Of a stretch of 64,000 nucleotides of DNA, positions 53,131-62,941 are shown piece by piece; the stretch's first letter is position 1, and every line of letters starts with the position of its first letter. Below the pieces are notes generated by a model that had not been told where the DNA came from, ran no database searches, and saw only the letters and a program-made list of their open reading frames with translations. The DNA is from Hyposmocoma kahamanoa (taxonomy: Eukaryota; Arthropoda; Insecta; Lepidoptera; Cosmopterigidae). Both the position numbers and the translations under genes were made by a program. The stretch lies in assembly GCF_003589595.1 (NCBI RefSeq), contig NW_020654422.1, positions 15,295,115 through 15,359,114 of the forward strand, written 5' to 3'.

Positions 53131-53417
53131 CCTCAGGACGAACAAATCATGCGCCTGCTGTTAATCGACGAGCCCGTGAATAGCAGTTGCAGTACCACTC
53201 TGACTTTTAAATCTCAAAGAACTGAGGGACACTGCCACTGCGCCTGTCACCCTGAAACGTAAATTGACAAGTCTCATATGCCTTTAATTTCACCACCACT
53301 CATACCTTTCCAAACCGGAAGGAAGTAATATTCATATTACTGCTTGGTGGCAGAAATAGGTAAGGTGGTAGTACTTCTTTGGACGAACTCTTTCACAAGA
53401 TGCTCCACTGCTACTAA
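53131..53417 (-). repeat. R-family copy, near full length
   Basis: In reverse from CAGGACGAACAAATCATGCG to AAGATGCTCCACTGCTACTA. The poly(A) end is missing. Confidence 0.75.
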
Positions 53418-53806
53418 ATACGTAAACAAATATTACAGTTAAGCTTTAAGCATAATGTAATCGGCACGTAAAGTTCAATTTGCAATACCTGTACAGCAAT
53501 ATTTAAAAAAATCAAAACTTCGGAGATATTCAAGTTTTACCGAAGATTGGGAATGTAATGTTATTGAGTAAATCATCTCTCACTGAGTAAACTTTGATTG
53601 CTTAGTTACGTCCGGTTGCTATGTTACGATTTCAACGTACATATGAAAGAAAAACATCCGACAATTCCAGTATAGAATCACTCTGTGTAAACTGAACCAA
53701 ATATTAACCTTACATATAAACGTTTTAAGTAAACTTTTGATTGCAGTGGCCTACTAAATAATACATTCAAATTGCAATGCAAAACCTTAAATAGTGACAA
53801 CATTTT
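53418..53806. other. No gene seen
   Basis: AT-rich spacer between an inverted pair of R copies. Confidence 0.4.
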
Positions 53807-54109
53807 AGTAGCAGTAGAGCGCATGGTGAAAAAGTTCGTCCAGAGTAGTCCTGCTATCTTACCTATTTCTGCCGCCAAGCATTAATGTCAGCATTGCTGT
53901 GTTCCGTTTTTGAACGCTAAGGGTGCTGGTGAAATTACAGGCACATGGGACTTGTCAACTCAGGGTGACGGGCGCAGTGGTAGTGCCCCTCAGATCATTG
54001 CGATTTAAAGCTTTGAGTGGCACTGTAAATGTTATGGACAAGCGTGTTCCTTACCATCAGGCGCACGACTTGTTCGTCCCGTCACTTGTCGTTATAAAAA
54101 AAAAATTTG
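53807..54109 (+). repeat. R-family copy, full length
   Basis: TAGTAGCAGTAGAGCGCATG to CGTCACTTGTCGTTATAAAA and an A-run. Paired in inverted orientation with the preceding copy. Confidence 0.8.
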
Positions 54110-55617
54110 TTAAACAGAAATGCACGTTCATCAAATTCGTCATCATCGCGAACGTTTTAGGACATGTAGTTTTTATCACGATGTAGTTTGATACGTAACT
54201 AGATAAATATGTAATGTAATAATTACCATTATAATTATCGCAACCAATTATCTAGATAAATATACCTTGGTAATTATTTTATAATTTACAAAACAATTGG
54301 AACATCAAAATGCTACAGCTAGCAATGTTTCAAAAACAAAAGTCAGTTTTTATAAGTTTTAAATTACAAAAAAAAGTAATAATATTGATAGTATCAATAC
54401 AATTTCAAAGTTGGCTTGCAATTAAGAATTTTTTTACAATTTTATTGATCTTACGTCAGCAATCTTACAAACATCTTAAGTCTTAGGATAAGTTAGAAAT
54501 AATGTTTAAAATTAATATAGTAATTTATAATATTTATGTTACATGTTTAAAAAAAATTGAGGTTGATTATTTTGTATTCTAATAATTCATAATTATAGAT
54601 ATCTATTTTGATTTAAAGTATTTTTGTGAACAAGAATTATATCCGATAATTATCAGGTAATTGTAATGATAATTATCAAAGAAAATAAACATCTTGATAA
54701 TTTCGTAACCTGGCTATAGATATGCATATATCAGCGTTATCGCCACAGTGACTCGAATCATCTACCTCTTAATTGAGGAGCACCAGTTCTCCTACTGGGT
54801 TTACTACGTCTTAGCATCACATAACTTAATTTTTAGTTTTTAGTACCATTACGTACTACAGAGTTGCTTTACTGTTAAAATAGTTCTACCGCAAAATATC
54901 GCGCATCGCCGTATATGGCGAGGCAGCGCTGGGTGCCTCGAAAATCTAATATGAATACGCTTTTGGTAAATATGGAGGTGTGTACCGTTGTACGGGATCA
55001 CCGACTTCAAGATAAATAATGTGTGGCAGTCTAATAAAATGGAAACAATGTATGGTTGTTCTACATTGTACTCCTTGCTATTTATTTGTTGAACTACTAC
55101 AAATGTATAGATCTACTGTGGGTTTCTTTTGAAAAATATTGGTAATACGAAACATCTCATTATACCATGCCCCTTGGGCACTCGAAAAGTGTGTAGGGCT
55201 AAATATTATGACCCTTATTTTTATAAAGTAAGTCCTCTGATTTATAATCACCTATAAAAAAAGCCTGCTCGAACTCTAGTACACACTATTAAAGACCTCG
55301 GGGAGCAATTAATCCGAGTCGAGCAGTTCCCAGTTTCGTGTGCGATTCGATCAATCCATACCTAATGGTATCGTAGGAAGTGACTAGATATAAATAAGAA
55401 GTGGTAACCGTATTGGGAGAACATTTGTCTATTAACTAGAGGTCATGAGATCGTAAAGAGGACATATAACACAACACAGTTTGTTATTATTCCATTAATG
55501 ACTACGTTAATGTACATATTTTTCATTATTAATAAAGCGTTGCATTATTAAGCACTCACTTCTTACGGCTATCGTTATAAGGTAGCTGTTTGTGCTGCCA
55601 CGTATTCTGATCAAAAG
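54110..55617. other. No gene seen
   Basis: AT-rich DNA with many TAATTATC-type motifs at 54215-54700. No coding or repeat family recognised. Confidence 0.4.
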
Positions 55618-55757
55618 CAATTCCATCTTTTTTCACAACGCGGCAATTAAAGCTGCCACTCGCGTGTCGGCAAACATGGTGGATGCACAGCAGAACCGTG
55701 GCAGCCCTAACAGTGTCCTGAAGGCGGTGTTATATATTATATAATAAATAAATAAAT
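55618..55757 (-). pseudogene. LINE C-terminal fragment
   Basis: Minus-strand codons read YNTAFRTLLGLPRFCCASTM, FADTRVAALIAAL. The pattern YN.AFR.LLGLPR.CSAS.MF...RV is the same protein region as at 46712-46930, starting slightly earlier. About 40 codons survive. Confidence 0.6.
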
Positions 55758-55942
55758 AACGCACACACTCACAGTCACGCACTAGGAAAACTCTGTATCG
55801 CGGGTGCCAAGGACACATACATAGACAACCACAAAATTACACCCAAGGCCAGATACAAATATTTCTCCCGGCCCGGGAATCGAACCAGTGACCTCTGCGT
55901 GGCAGTCCAGCATGGTAAATGTGCGACCACGGAGACAGTAAA
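55758..55942 (-). repeat. SINE S1 copy
   Basis: CTCCCGGCCCGGGAATCGAA with CCAGTGACCTCTGCGTGGCA and the head end CCACGGAGACAG. B box intact in reverse. Confidence 0.75.
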
Positions 55943-56269
55943 TAATATACATATATACTGGTTGTACCACGACTAGGCGACACGAAGGAAAGGTAGGTTA
56001 AATATTGTAGCGAAATTATTATTTTATTTCTAAAAGTAAGTAATAATGCATTCAAAGATTTTTACAATATTGTTTGCCTTACTTGGGAATCGAACCTACC
56101 AAATGTGAAAAAAATCCTCCTGTATTATTGTGATGCCAATTCAAAAGGTCGTTTATGTATTAATTTCTTCAAAGTACCTAACATAGTACCTTAAATTAAT
56201 GGAACACCTTCAATTATACAATTTATAAATAAAGGTACAAACACGGTACAAAATTAGATACATTGACAA
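55943..56269. other. No gene seen
   Basis: AT-rich DNA. TTACTTGGGAATCGAACCTA at about 56080 contains a B-box-like GGTTCGATTCC in reverse, perhaps another SINE relic. Confidence 0.35.
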
Positions 56270-56490
56270 TGTTTTTTTTTATAACATCAAGTGATGGGAC
56301 GAACAAGTCGTGCACCTGATGGTAAGCTACACGCTTGTCCATAACTGTTACAGTGCCACTCAGAGCTTTAAATTGCAAAGATCTAAGGGGCACTACCACT
56401 GCGCCCGTCACCTTGAGACGTAAGTTCACCAGCACCTTTACCCATCAAAACCGGAACACAGTAAAGCTGACATTATTGCTTGGCGGCAGT
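56270..56490 (-). repeat. R-family copy
   Basis: TTTTTTTTATAACATCAAGT to AGCTGACATTATTGCTTGGC in reverse. Lacks the head and a 25-bp block before CACCAGCACC. Confidence 0.8.
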
Positions 56491-56884
56491 AATGTTAGCA
56501 ATATCAATTATATTATAATGTATCTACGATATTTGCAATTTATTTATCAAATGTACTTTTAAAAATAATATAATGTGTGGTTTCCCACCGTATCGCATCA
56601 CTATGGGTCAACCTATAATATGATGTCACCGGTCCTCATGAAGACAACATGGCGAACTGTGGCTTAAGCGCTACATTTACAGGAGACCTGTGCTTTACAG
56701 TGAGACAGTTATATTGGTGTAGACGACGAGATAAAACTAGGACATCAAGAGCATCGTCGCCGTATATCGGTTTTAGGTTTACCTTCGATTGCCTAAGACT
56801 ATGTTGGAGCGAACTTTACAAAATAATTTAGTAATACATATTATTTATTTATGCGTAATTAATTCAAAACTCAATGCATTTGTA
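56491..56884. other. No gene seen
   Basis: The 60-codon plus frame at 56649-56831 is cysteine-containing but has no signal peptide, motif or splice support. Confidence 0.4.
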
Positions 56885-57092
56885 ATACGCACACACTCGA
56901 CATAGCCCCGTACTAGGGAAACCCTGTGTCGCGGGTGCTATGTACACACACATAGACAACCCCAAATTACATCCAAACTCACGAGAGAAATAAATGTAGG
57001 CTATACAAATATTTCTCCCGGCCCGGGAATCGAACCTGGGGCCGCTGCGTGGCAGTCCGGCATGGTAACCGTTCGGCCAAGGAGGCAGTTAA
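56885..57092 (-). repeat. SINE S1 copy, near full length
   Basis: GCACACACTCGACATAGCCC, CTAGGGAAACCCTGTGTCGC, CTCACGAGAGAAATAAATGT, GGCCCGGGAATCGAACCTGG, GTTCGGCCAAGGAGGCAG in reverse order of the family. Confidence 0.8.
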
Positions 57093-57111
57093 TAAAGCCC
57101 ATATATAAAAG

Positions 57112-57532
57112 CTGCTTGGTCTAGAGATCCTTGCCTTTCCACAAGGAAAAGTACATAACAGAAAATCAATAATTGCAACAAGCCGCGTGTATTTTTTGCT
57201 TTTACTTAATTTGGTTTTCTTTTTAGTAATATAATAATTATAAATATTAAACAAAAAGCCCCTGGGTAAAAGCAATATGCAAAGCAATAACTAATGGCGA
57301 CTTTGCCAGGGGCTTCACGTTAATTCCTCAACTATGGATAACGTCAATGGCAAACACTCAATATTATCTGCCTGCCTAGCTCATTGCCAATAGACTGTCA
57401 CGTCTACCCACGGTACTACGGTACTGATACTCTTTGACAAAATTCAACACTAAAACAAAACACAATCACTATTGATAGTGTTTTATTTGGAACATGTAGT
57501 TGCTGCGAATGTTCTTGTCTATAGATTGAAGT
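57112..57532 (+). repeat. Duplicated block, copy 2 (partner 43095-43570)
   Basis: GGTCTAGAGATCCTTGCCTT, CAAGGAAAAGTACATAACAG, TTATCTGCCTGCCTAGCTCA, CACTATTGATAGTGTTTTAT and GTTCTTGTCTATAGATTGAA match the partner in order. Confidence 0.65.
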
Positions 57533-57764
57533 CGTTAACTAATACATATTATTTATTTATATGTAAATAAAATACATAAATAATTCCGTAGACTCAATGC
57601 AAATTAGTTATAAAAGCTAAGTATAAAGATTCGCCAAGTTAAGACGCAAGTAGCAAAGTGAGATCATGCGGCTATAAGACAAACATCATGAGTCAGTGCG
57701 GGGGTGGCTGACAGACTTGAATAGATTTTTGTACGTTTTATTTACTCGACTAATCCACACCTTC

Positions 57765-58017
57765 GGCATGTTTATTTTCGGCATTTAAATTGGTATTGTT
57801 GTTTGCACCCATCTACTTATCTAACGGTGTCTGGCATGGTCTTCTCAATAACTGTTTTCTTAGTAAACGATTAGCTTGAGGCTTATTATTTTCGTCTTGG
57901 ACGTAAATTATATTTTTTTTTAAATTAGAATACACATAAACAAAGAAGCAGTGATCGTAAACCTTTTTCTTCAGTCAACACGTCTCGTTACAGTAAAGGG
58001 GAATATCGTGAAAATTT
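57765..58017 (+). repeat. Duplicated block with R element, copy 1 (partner 61525-61757)
   Basis: GTTTATTTTCGGCATTTAAA, GCACCCATCTACTTATCTAA, TTTTCTTAGTAAACGATTAG, GAGGCTTATTATTTTCGTCT, AAGCAGTGATCGTAAACCTT and TTTCTTCAGTCAACACGTCT are shared. The R copy that follows also starts at the same place in both. Confidence 0.7.
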
Positions 58018-58146
58018 TTAGTAGCAATAAAGCTTTTTTGTTTTACAAAAATCGTTCGTCCGGGGAAGCACCCATCTTACCCATTTCTACCGCCAAATAA
58101 TAACGTAAGCTTTACTGCGTTCCGATTTTGAAAGGTAAGGCTGCTA
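58018..58146 (+). repeat. R-family copy, 5' part
   Basis: TTAGTAGCAATAAAGCTTTT to CGTTCCGATTTTGAAAGGTA. Interrupted by an insertion and resumed at 58733. Confidence 0.65.
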
Positions 58147-58705
58147 ACAGATTTACTGCATGTTTGTAGTTAATGCGTGCAGTCGTAATGAACTTCATGC
58201 AGTCGAGACTTCGACTGCATTAAGTTGAGACTTCAACTTCAAGCGTCGATGTGCATGATAGTTCGAGAATCAAAAGAAGTAATTGACATTCTTACGAGGA
58301 CATTTTCATGCGCATATTATTACTTTTTGTTTTTAATTTATATCGTTTAATTTATCAATGGTGGCATTCGACATTCTAAAGTAGTTGTAAAATATGTTTT
58401 CAGTACACAAAAATTACTTTCTCGTTTATGTTGCTATACATAACAATAGCGGATCTATCCACGCTGCACGCTTTCGGTTTAGGCTTCGATTACGCCGGCG
58501 GCTTAACGATAGTAACAGAAGTGGCGTCCAAGCTTCCATCTCTACGTCAACTTTTACACTGAGCTCCTGAGCTAGGCGCGCGGCGATAACTGCCTGGAGT
58601 TAATGTAGACTGCATGTCGTCGATCTCGACTGCATGCAATCGATTTCGTCTGCATGGAGTTGTATCATACGGACTTCGCGCATGTTTTCAGTAGCAGCCT
58701 AAACC
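58146..58705. mobile_element. MITE-like insertion with AGGCTGCT ends
   Basis: Left AGGCTGCTAACAGATTT and right CAGTAGCAGCCTA (about 58691-58703) are inverted over about 10 bp. The interior repeats GACTGCAT/ATGCAGTC words many times (TGCAGTCGAGACTTCGACTG, CATGTCGTCGATCTCGACTG). No coding capacity. It splits an R copy. Confidence 0.55.
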
Positions 58706-58732
58706 ATCAATTATTGTAATATCAATTTTTGT

Positions 58733-58850
58733 CTTAGGGTGATGGTCGCACTAGTAGTGCCCCTTAGATCTTTGTAATCTAAAGCTCTGAGTAGCACTGC
58801 AACTGCCATGAACAGGCGTATCGCTTATTACCACCAGACGCGGGACTTTC
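58733..58850 (+). repeat. R-family copy, 3' part
   Basis: TTAGGGTGATGGTCGCACTA to AGCACTGCAACTGCCATGAA and CACCAGACGCGGGAC. Resumes the copy cut at 58146. Confidence 0.65.
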
Positions 58851-59337
58851 TGTTTATTTCTGCAACTCTTTTAAAAGGTAGACAAATTAATTAATTTAAT
58901 GCAATGTAAATACTCCATTTTGTCTAAAGTGGAAATGTTACTAAGGTATTTTAACGAACAAATATTATTGTTGTTGCGCAGTATTGCTATCTAGTTGAAC
59001 TACAGCGTTGTTTTCATACCAAAAGTCACCGGCCCTCGTGGCGAGATTATAGATACATTTCCACATTGAATTATTTTTAACCGATTTCAAAAGAGGTTTT
59101 CAATTCGACTGTGTCTTTTTGCGATTACTCTCGGCTTATGTGAATTGATTGTAATGGTTATTTTTGTTAGATAGAGGGTACCTTAGTATTGTCCCATTTA
59201 AATTTGAAGAAAATATTTTATCACTAAGAGGGAATAAATCCGGTTTCGCGCGCTTTCCGGCAACCGATTTTAATAAAACTTGGCATATAGATGTAATTCC
59301 ACGAACTATTGAAGTCGGTTTTTTTTATAAAAGTTTT
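58851..59337 (-). repeat. Q-family copy at 59075-59325
   Basis: TTTTTAACCGATTTCAAAAG, AATTCGACTGTGTCTTTTTG, GATAGAGGGTACCTTAGTAT and CTATTGAAGTCGGTTTTTTT match the Q family in reverse or at its ends. 58851-59074 is anonymous. Confidence 0.5.
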
Positions 59338-59452
59338 TTTATGAAAGTAAGTAATGACACGAACAAGTCATGCTCCTGACGGTAAACGGCACGCTTGTCC
59401 ATATCATCCTGAGACTTATGCCTGTAATTTCACCAGCACCCTTAGCGCCCAT
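59338..59452 (-). repeat. R-family copy, 3' part (split)
   Basis: In reverse: AATGACACGAACAAGTCATG, GGCACGCTTGTCCATATCAT, CACCAGCACCCTTA. Resumes at 59756. Confidence 0.7.
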
Positions 59453-59579
59453 TTACACGAGGCGAAAGTTTTCGTAGACCAAATTCAAGCTAACCTCACT
59501 CGCGTGCCCGAGACGTTCTTTTAAGTTAAAACGTAAAAGCTAAAGAAATAGAGCGTATTTTGCCATGACAGTTACACGC

Positions 59580-59613
59580 ATGCGGTCGCGGTGCGGCGGC
59601 ACCGCGACCGCAT
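59580..59613. repeat. Perfect 15-bp GC-rich hairpin
   Basis: ATGCGGTCGCGGTGC and its exact reverse complement around GGCG. Directly followed by the tandem repeat. Confidence 0.85.
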
Positions 59614-59718
59614 CTCTACAACCGCGCTCTACAACCGCGCTCTACAACCGCGCTCTACAANNNNNNNNNNAACCGCGCTCTACAACCGCGCTCTACAACC
59701 GCGCTCTACAACCGCGCG
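59614..59718. repeat. 13-bp minisatellite CTCTACAACCGCG with a 10-N gap
   Basis: At least seven near-perfect units on both sides of the gap at 59661-59670. The gap inside a tandem array suggests the true array length is unresolved. Confidence 0.9.
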
Positions 59719-59755
59719 GGAGTGAGCGCAATGAAATTCGTATCCAACAAATGCG

Positions 59756-59876
59756 CCTTTACCCTTCAAAACCGGATAGCAGTAATGCTCACATTACTGT
59801 TTGGCGGCAGAAATAGGTAATGTGGAAGTACTTTTCTGGGTGAACTCTTTCACAAGGAGCTCTACTGCTACTAAGT
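59756..59876 (-). repeat. R-family copy, head part (split)
   Basis: TTTACCCTTCAAAACCGGAT to CACAAGGAGCTCTACTGCTA in reverse, completing the copy at 59338. Confidence 0.75.
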
Positions 59877-60477
59877 AAAAAAGTAGTATTTATTAGTAGT
59901 AAGTAGTAAAAAATAGTAATTATTTCATCATTATACAGGGTTATTTGTAAGATACTAACATCCTCGCAGGACTACAGGTTTGTTATTACTATTATTTTGT
60001 AAGTAATTTAATAATATAGTAAATTAAGTCCTTTATGTAAAAACCTTCTGTACTGGTAACCACGACACGGGCCTAGTCTAGTGTGGTTATCAATGTATCA
60101 CAATATTACAATTATTTGAACAGTTAAATAAATGTTTTCGTATTTTTTTTTAATATTTGTACTATATCACTAATAACATAAACAACGACTTTCATTCCAT
60201 TACTTTTAATAATTCATCAAATTTTACGTACAAACCTATAAAAATAATTTAAATTGATCAGCGCTAGCGTAAAATACCTAGTAGAACAGCTAGTATAAAA
60301 TATGATGCATGCCAACACTGGAACAGGGGTGGGGGGTTGTCAGAGCGAACGCTTGCACTTTTGAACTTCCTACATACTTTTGAACTAATACAGATCTAAA
60401 AAGTGTCAGATTGATCAACAAAAACTAAGAAGTTTATGTAAATTTTTATTGAATTGTTATTCAGTTATTTTTATGTG
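59877..60477. other. No gene seen
   Basis: AT-rich DNA with a TAGTA-rich run at 59884-59920. Confidence 0.4.
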
Positions 60478-60555
60478 ACATTACTCCACTAGTTTATTAT
60501 AACTATTAATACAACGATCGAACACTCAGGAAAAAATTCCTTCGATCCAATTAGA
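60478..60555 (-). repeat. SINE S3 tail
   Basis: ACATTACTCCACTAGTTTAT, AACTATTAATACAACGATCG, AACACTCAGGAAAAAATTCC. The tRNA-like head is absent. Confidence 0.55.
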
Positions 60556-60856
60556 TAAAAGTTTATTTTTAGTAAACTTATTATGTTTTGTAAATAGTCA
60601 TGGAACAAAAGATGATGGAAGATGATGTTAGTAGTATAATCCTGCAAGTTGGTTAGTATTTTACAAATAACCATGTATCTTTATTGCATGGCACAAGAAT
60701 AGTCTTTACGGTTACAAACGAACATACATATAAATCCATAAGTCAATGTATAAATCACATCGTTTCTCGTGTGGGCATCGCAATTCAATATGTACTTCAA
60801 GAGCCCTTAGTTACCCTACCACAAACTCAATATAATCTATCTAATTTAACTTCAGC
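60556..60856. other. No gene seen
   Basis: Anonymous AT-rich DNA. Confidence 0.4.
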
Positions 60857-61285
60857 ACAGCGTTTCTCAATCTTTACCTGCTGCGGACCCCCCAGAGGTC
60901 AAGAAAAAAAATTCTGACGTCCGCTAACGAAAACGCGGCTAAGTGACAAAATAATTTTTTGGGATATTATAAAAACCATAACCCCGTTTTCAGAATATTG
61001 ACATTGTTTAATGATATTTCAGCTATGCATGGTTAGGGTAAGTTTCGATAAGTCGTACACGTTAACTAATTTTAACTATTTTTAAAAGAGAATTTTTTGC
61101 TCTATTTTTGCTATTTAAAACAGTTATTTGACCATTTGTCAGTTAGCCGCATTTTAGTTAGTGGACGGCAGATTTTGCAGAACTACATAATAAAAAGACA
61201 TGAATCAAAGTAATATTTTGTTGTTAAGAGTTCATAGATTCCACGGGTCTACTCGCGGTCCCCAGAGACCCTCGGCTCCTAGGTT
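60857..61285. mobile_element. hAT-like MITE, right end eroded
   Basis: It starts CAGCGTTTCTCAATCTTTAC and GCGGACCCCCC, a start I associate with non-autonomous hAT elements. Near the right side TCGCGGTCCCCAGAGACC is the inverted counterpart of the GGACCCCCCAGAGG segment, but the terminal GAAACGCTG is missing. Confidence 0.5.
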
Positions 61286-61524
61286 AGGACATACCGGATT
61301 GGTGGTTTAACAACTACAAAAAACAGCATAATAAATGCCCTCCGTGTCATAATACGATGTGAAAACGTTAACCATCCCTGACGCGCCGGGTTCGGGCCAG
61401 CACCTACAGTATCTTGAGCATGATAGCGAACCGGCTCGACTGTCCTTTCGTGTATCATTTATCTACGTAAAAATAATTAGTAATGTAGTATTTTTGTCTT
61501 CTCTGTTGTTTTTGTGTACATGTG
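61286..61524. other. No gene seen
   Basis: The plus frame at 61359-61562 has no supported function. Confidence 0.35.
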
Positions 61525-61757
61525 CACGTTTATTTTCGGCATTTATATTCTATTGTTCTTAGCACCCATCTAGTTATCTAACGTTATCTGGCACGGATCT
61601 TATCAGTAACTGATTTCTTAGTGAACGATAGCTGGAGGCTTATTATTGTCATCTTCGTCGTAAATTATTTTTTTTAATATGAAAACATACAACCAAAAAA
61701 GCAGTGATCATAAACCTTTTTCTTCAGTCAATTCGTCTCATTACCGTGAGAATTTTT
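61525..61757 (+). repeat. Duplicated block with R element, copy 2 (partner 57765-58017)
   Basis: GTTTATTTTCGGCATTTATA, GCACCCATCTAGTTATCTAA, AAGCAGTGATCATAAACCTT and TTTCTTCAGTCAATTCGTCT parallel the partner. Confidence 0.7.
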
Positions 61758-61872
61758 AGTAGCAGTAGAGCTTTTTGTGAAAGAGTTCGTCAGGGGACGT
61801 ACTGCCATCCTACGTATTTCTGCCGCCAAAGAATAATGTGAGCATTACTGCGTTCCAGTTTTGAAATATAAG
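61758..61872 (+). repeat. R-family copy, 5' part only
   Basis: TAGTAGCAGTAGAGCTTTTT to GTTCCAGTTTTGAAATATAA. It breaks at the same point as the copy at 58018 and is followed by GGCTGTTAAC, like GGCTGCTAAC there. Confidence 0.7.
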
Positions 61873-62204
61873 GCTGTTAACATTAGTATTTAACCATAAC
61901 TCTTGAACCATGTTACCTTAATAAACGAAATTTTATTATTATTATAACCAACGCAGTTGCATTTCGGTAACTTTCGAGATATTGGCACGTAAAGTTATTT
62001 TGCCAATAAAAAATATCAATTACGCTGATTACGTTGAAACTAAAAAGATTTAAAAAAACGGATTAGAGAAGGTTGTAGACCTGGTTTCGCTGACCCTAGA
62101 CATGTCAATAACTCAATTTCGCTAAAAATCTCGAGACAACATTAGTTATGATGAGGAGGGCAAAAACATTATGGTATACATTGAGTCTCATTGCATTTGT
62201 TTTG
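61873..62204. other. No gene seen
   Basis: AT-rich DNA. Confidence 0.4.
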
Positions 62205-62513
62205 TTTTTTTATACATGATACCAAGTGACGGGACGAACAAGATATGCGCCTGGTGGTAAGCGACACACCTGTCCATAACAGTTGCAGTGCCACTTAAAG
62301 CCTTCAAACACAAATATCTGAGGGGCACTGTCACTGCGCCCGTCACCCTGAGAGATAGATTGATACGTCTCATATCGATGATCTCATGTGTATGTAATTT
62401 CACCAGCACCCCTTACACTTCAAAAGCGGAAAGCTTGGCGGCAGAAATAGGTAAGGTGGCAGTACTTCCCTGGACGAACTCTTTCACAAGAGGAGCTCTA
62501 CTGCTACTAAGTT
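62205..62513 (-). repeat. R-family copy, full length
   Basis: TTTTTTTATACATGATACCA to GAGGAGCTCTACTGCTACTA in reverse, with a small insertion before CACCAGCACC. Confidence 0.8.
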
Positions 62514-62941
62514 TAATTATTTAATGTATTACACGAATAATCCCAATAATTATTTATGGATTGATACTAAAGTTATTATAATATTACGGATCTGATTTAA
62601 ACTCAGGATAAAATGATATTATTAATTAACCAACTTTCCGCTGAATGGATTGAAATGTGGATGGTTTAATTGAATTGACCTGGCAGTTTTATTATATTTC
62701 AATATATTTCTACTATTAATGATTTTACGTTTTCAATTGTCAAATTATACAATACTTGTATGAAGACGAGTTACGCAAATTTATGAATACCGTACCCGTA
62801 CCAGTCGCTAACGATGAAGGCAAGAATTATAAGTTTATCAGTGTGGTGCGGTGCACGCTCGGATTCGGACGTGCTACACAATAAGAATTATAATAATTCG
62901 CGACCCGCGCGGCAATAGCCGCTGCACGTATGTAATTGACT
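62514..62941. other. No gene to about 62780, then probable LINE 5' UTR
   Basis: The last 100-150 bp turn GC-rich (GTGGTGCGGTGCACGCTCGG, CGCGACCCGCGCGGCAATAG) just before the ORF1 start and probably belong to the LINE leader. Confidence 0.45.

Larger units (their letters stand above)
59452..59756. mobile_element. MITE-like insertion carrying a minisatellite
   Basis: It begins GCGCCCATTTACACGAGG and ends ACAAATGCGC, short inverted ends with GCGC-ATTT. It splits an R copy, with CCTTA at the left and CTTTA at the right, perhaps a TTA target duplication. It contains the hairpin 59580-59613 and a 13-bp tandem repeat. Confidence 0.6.
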
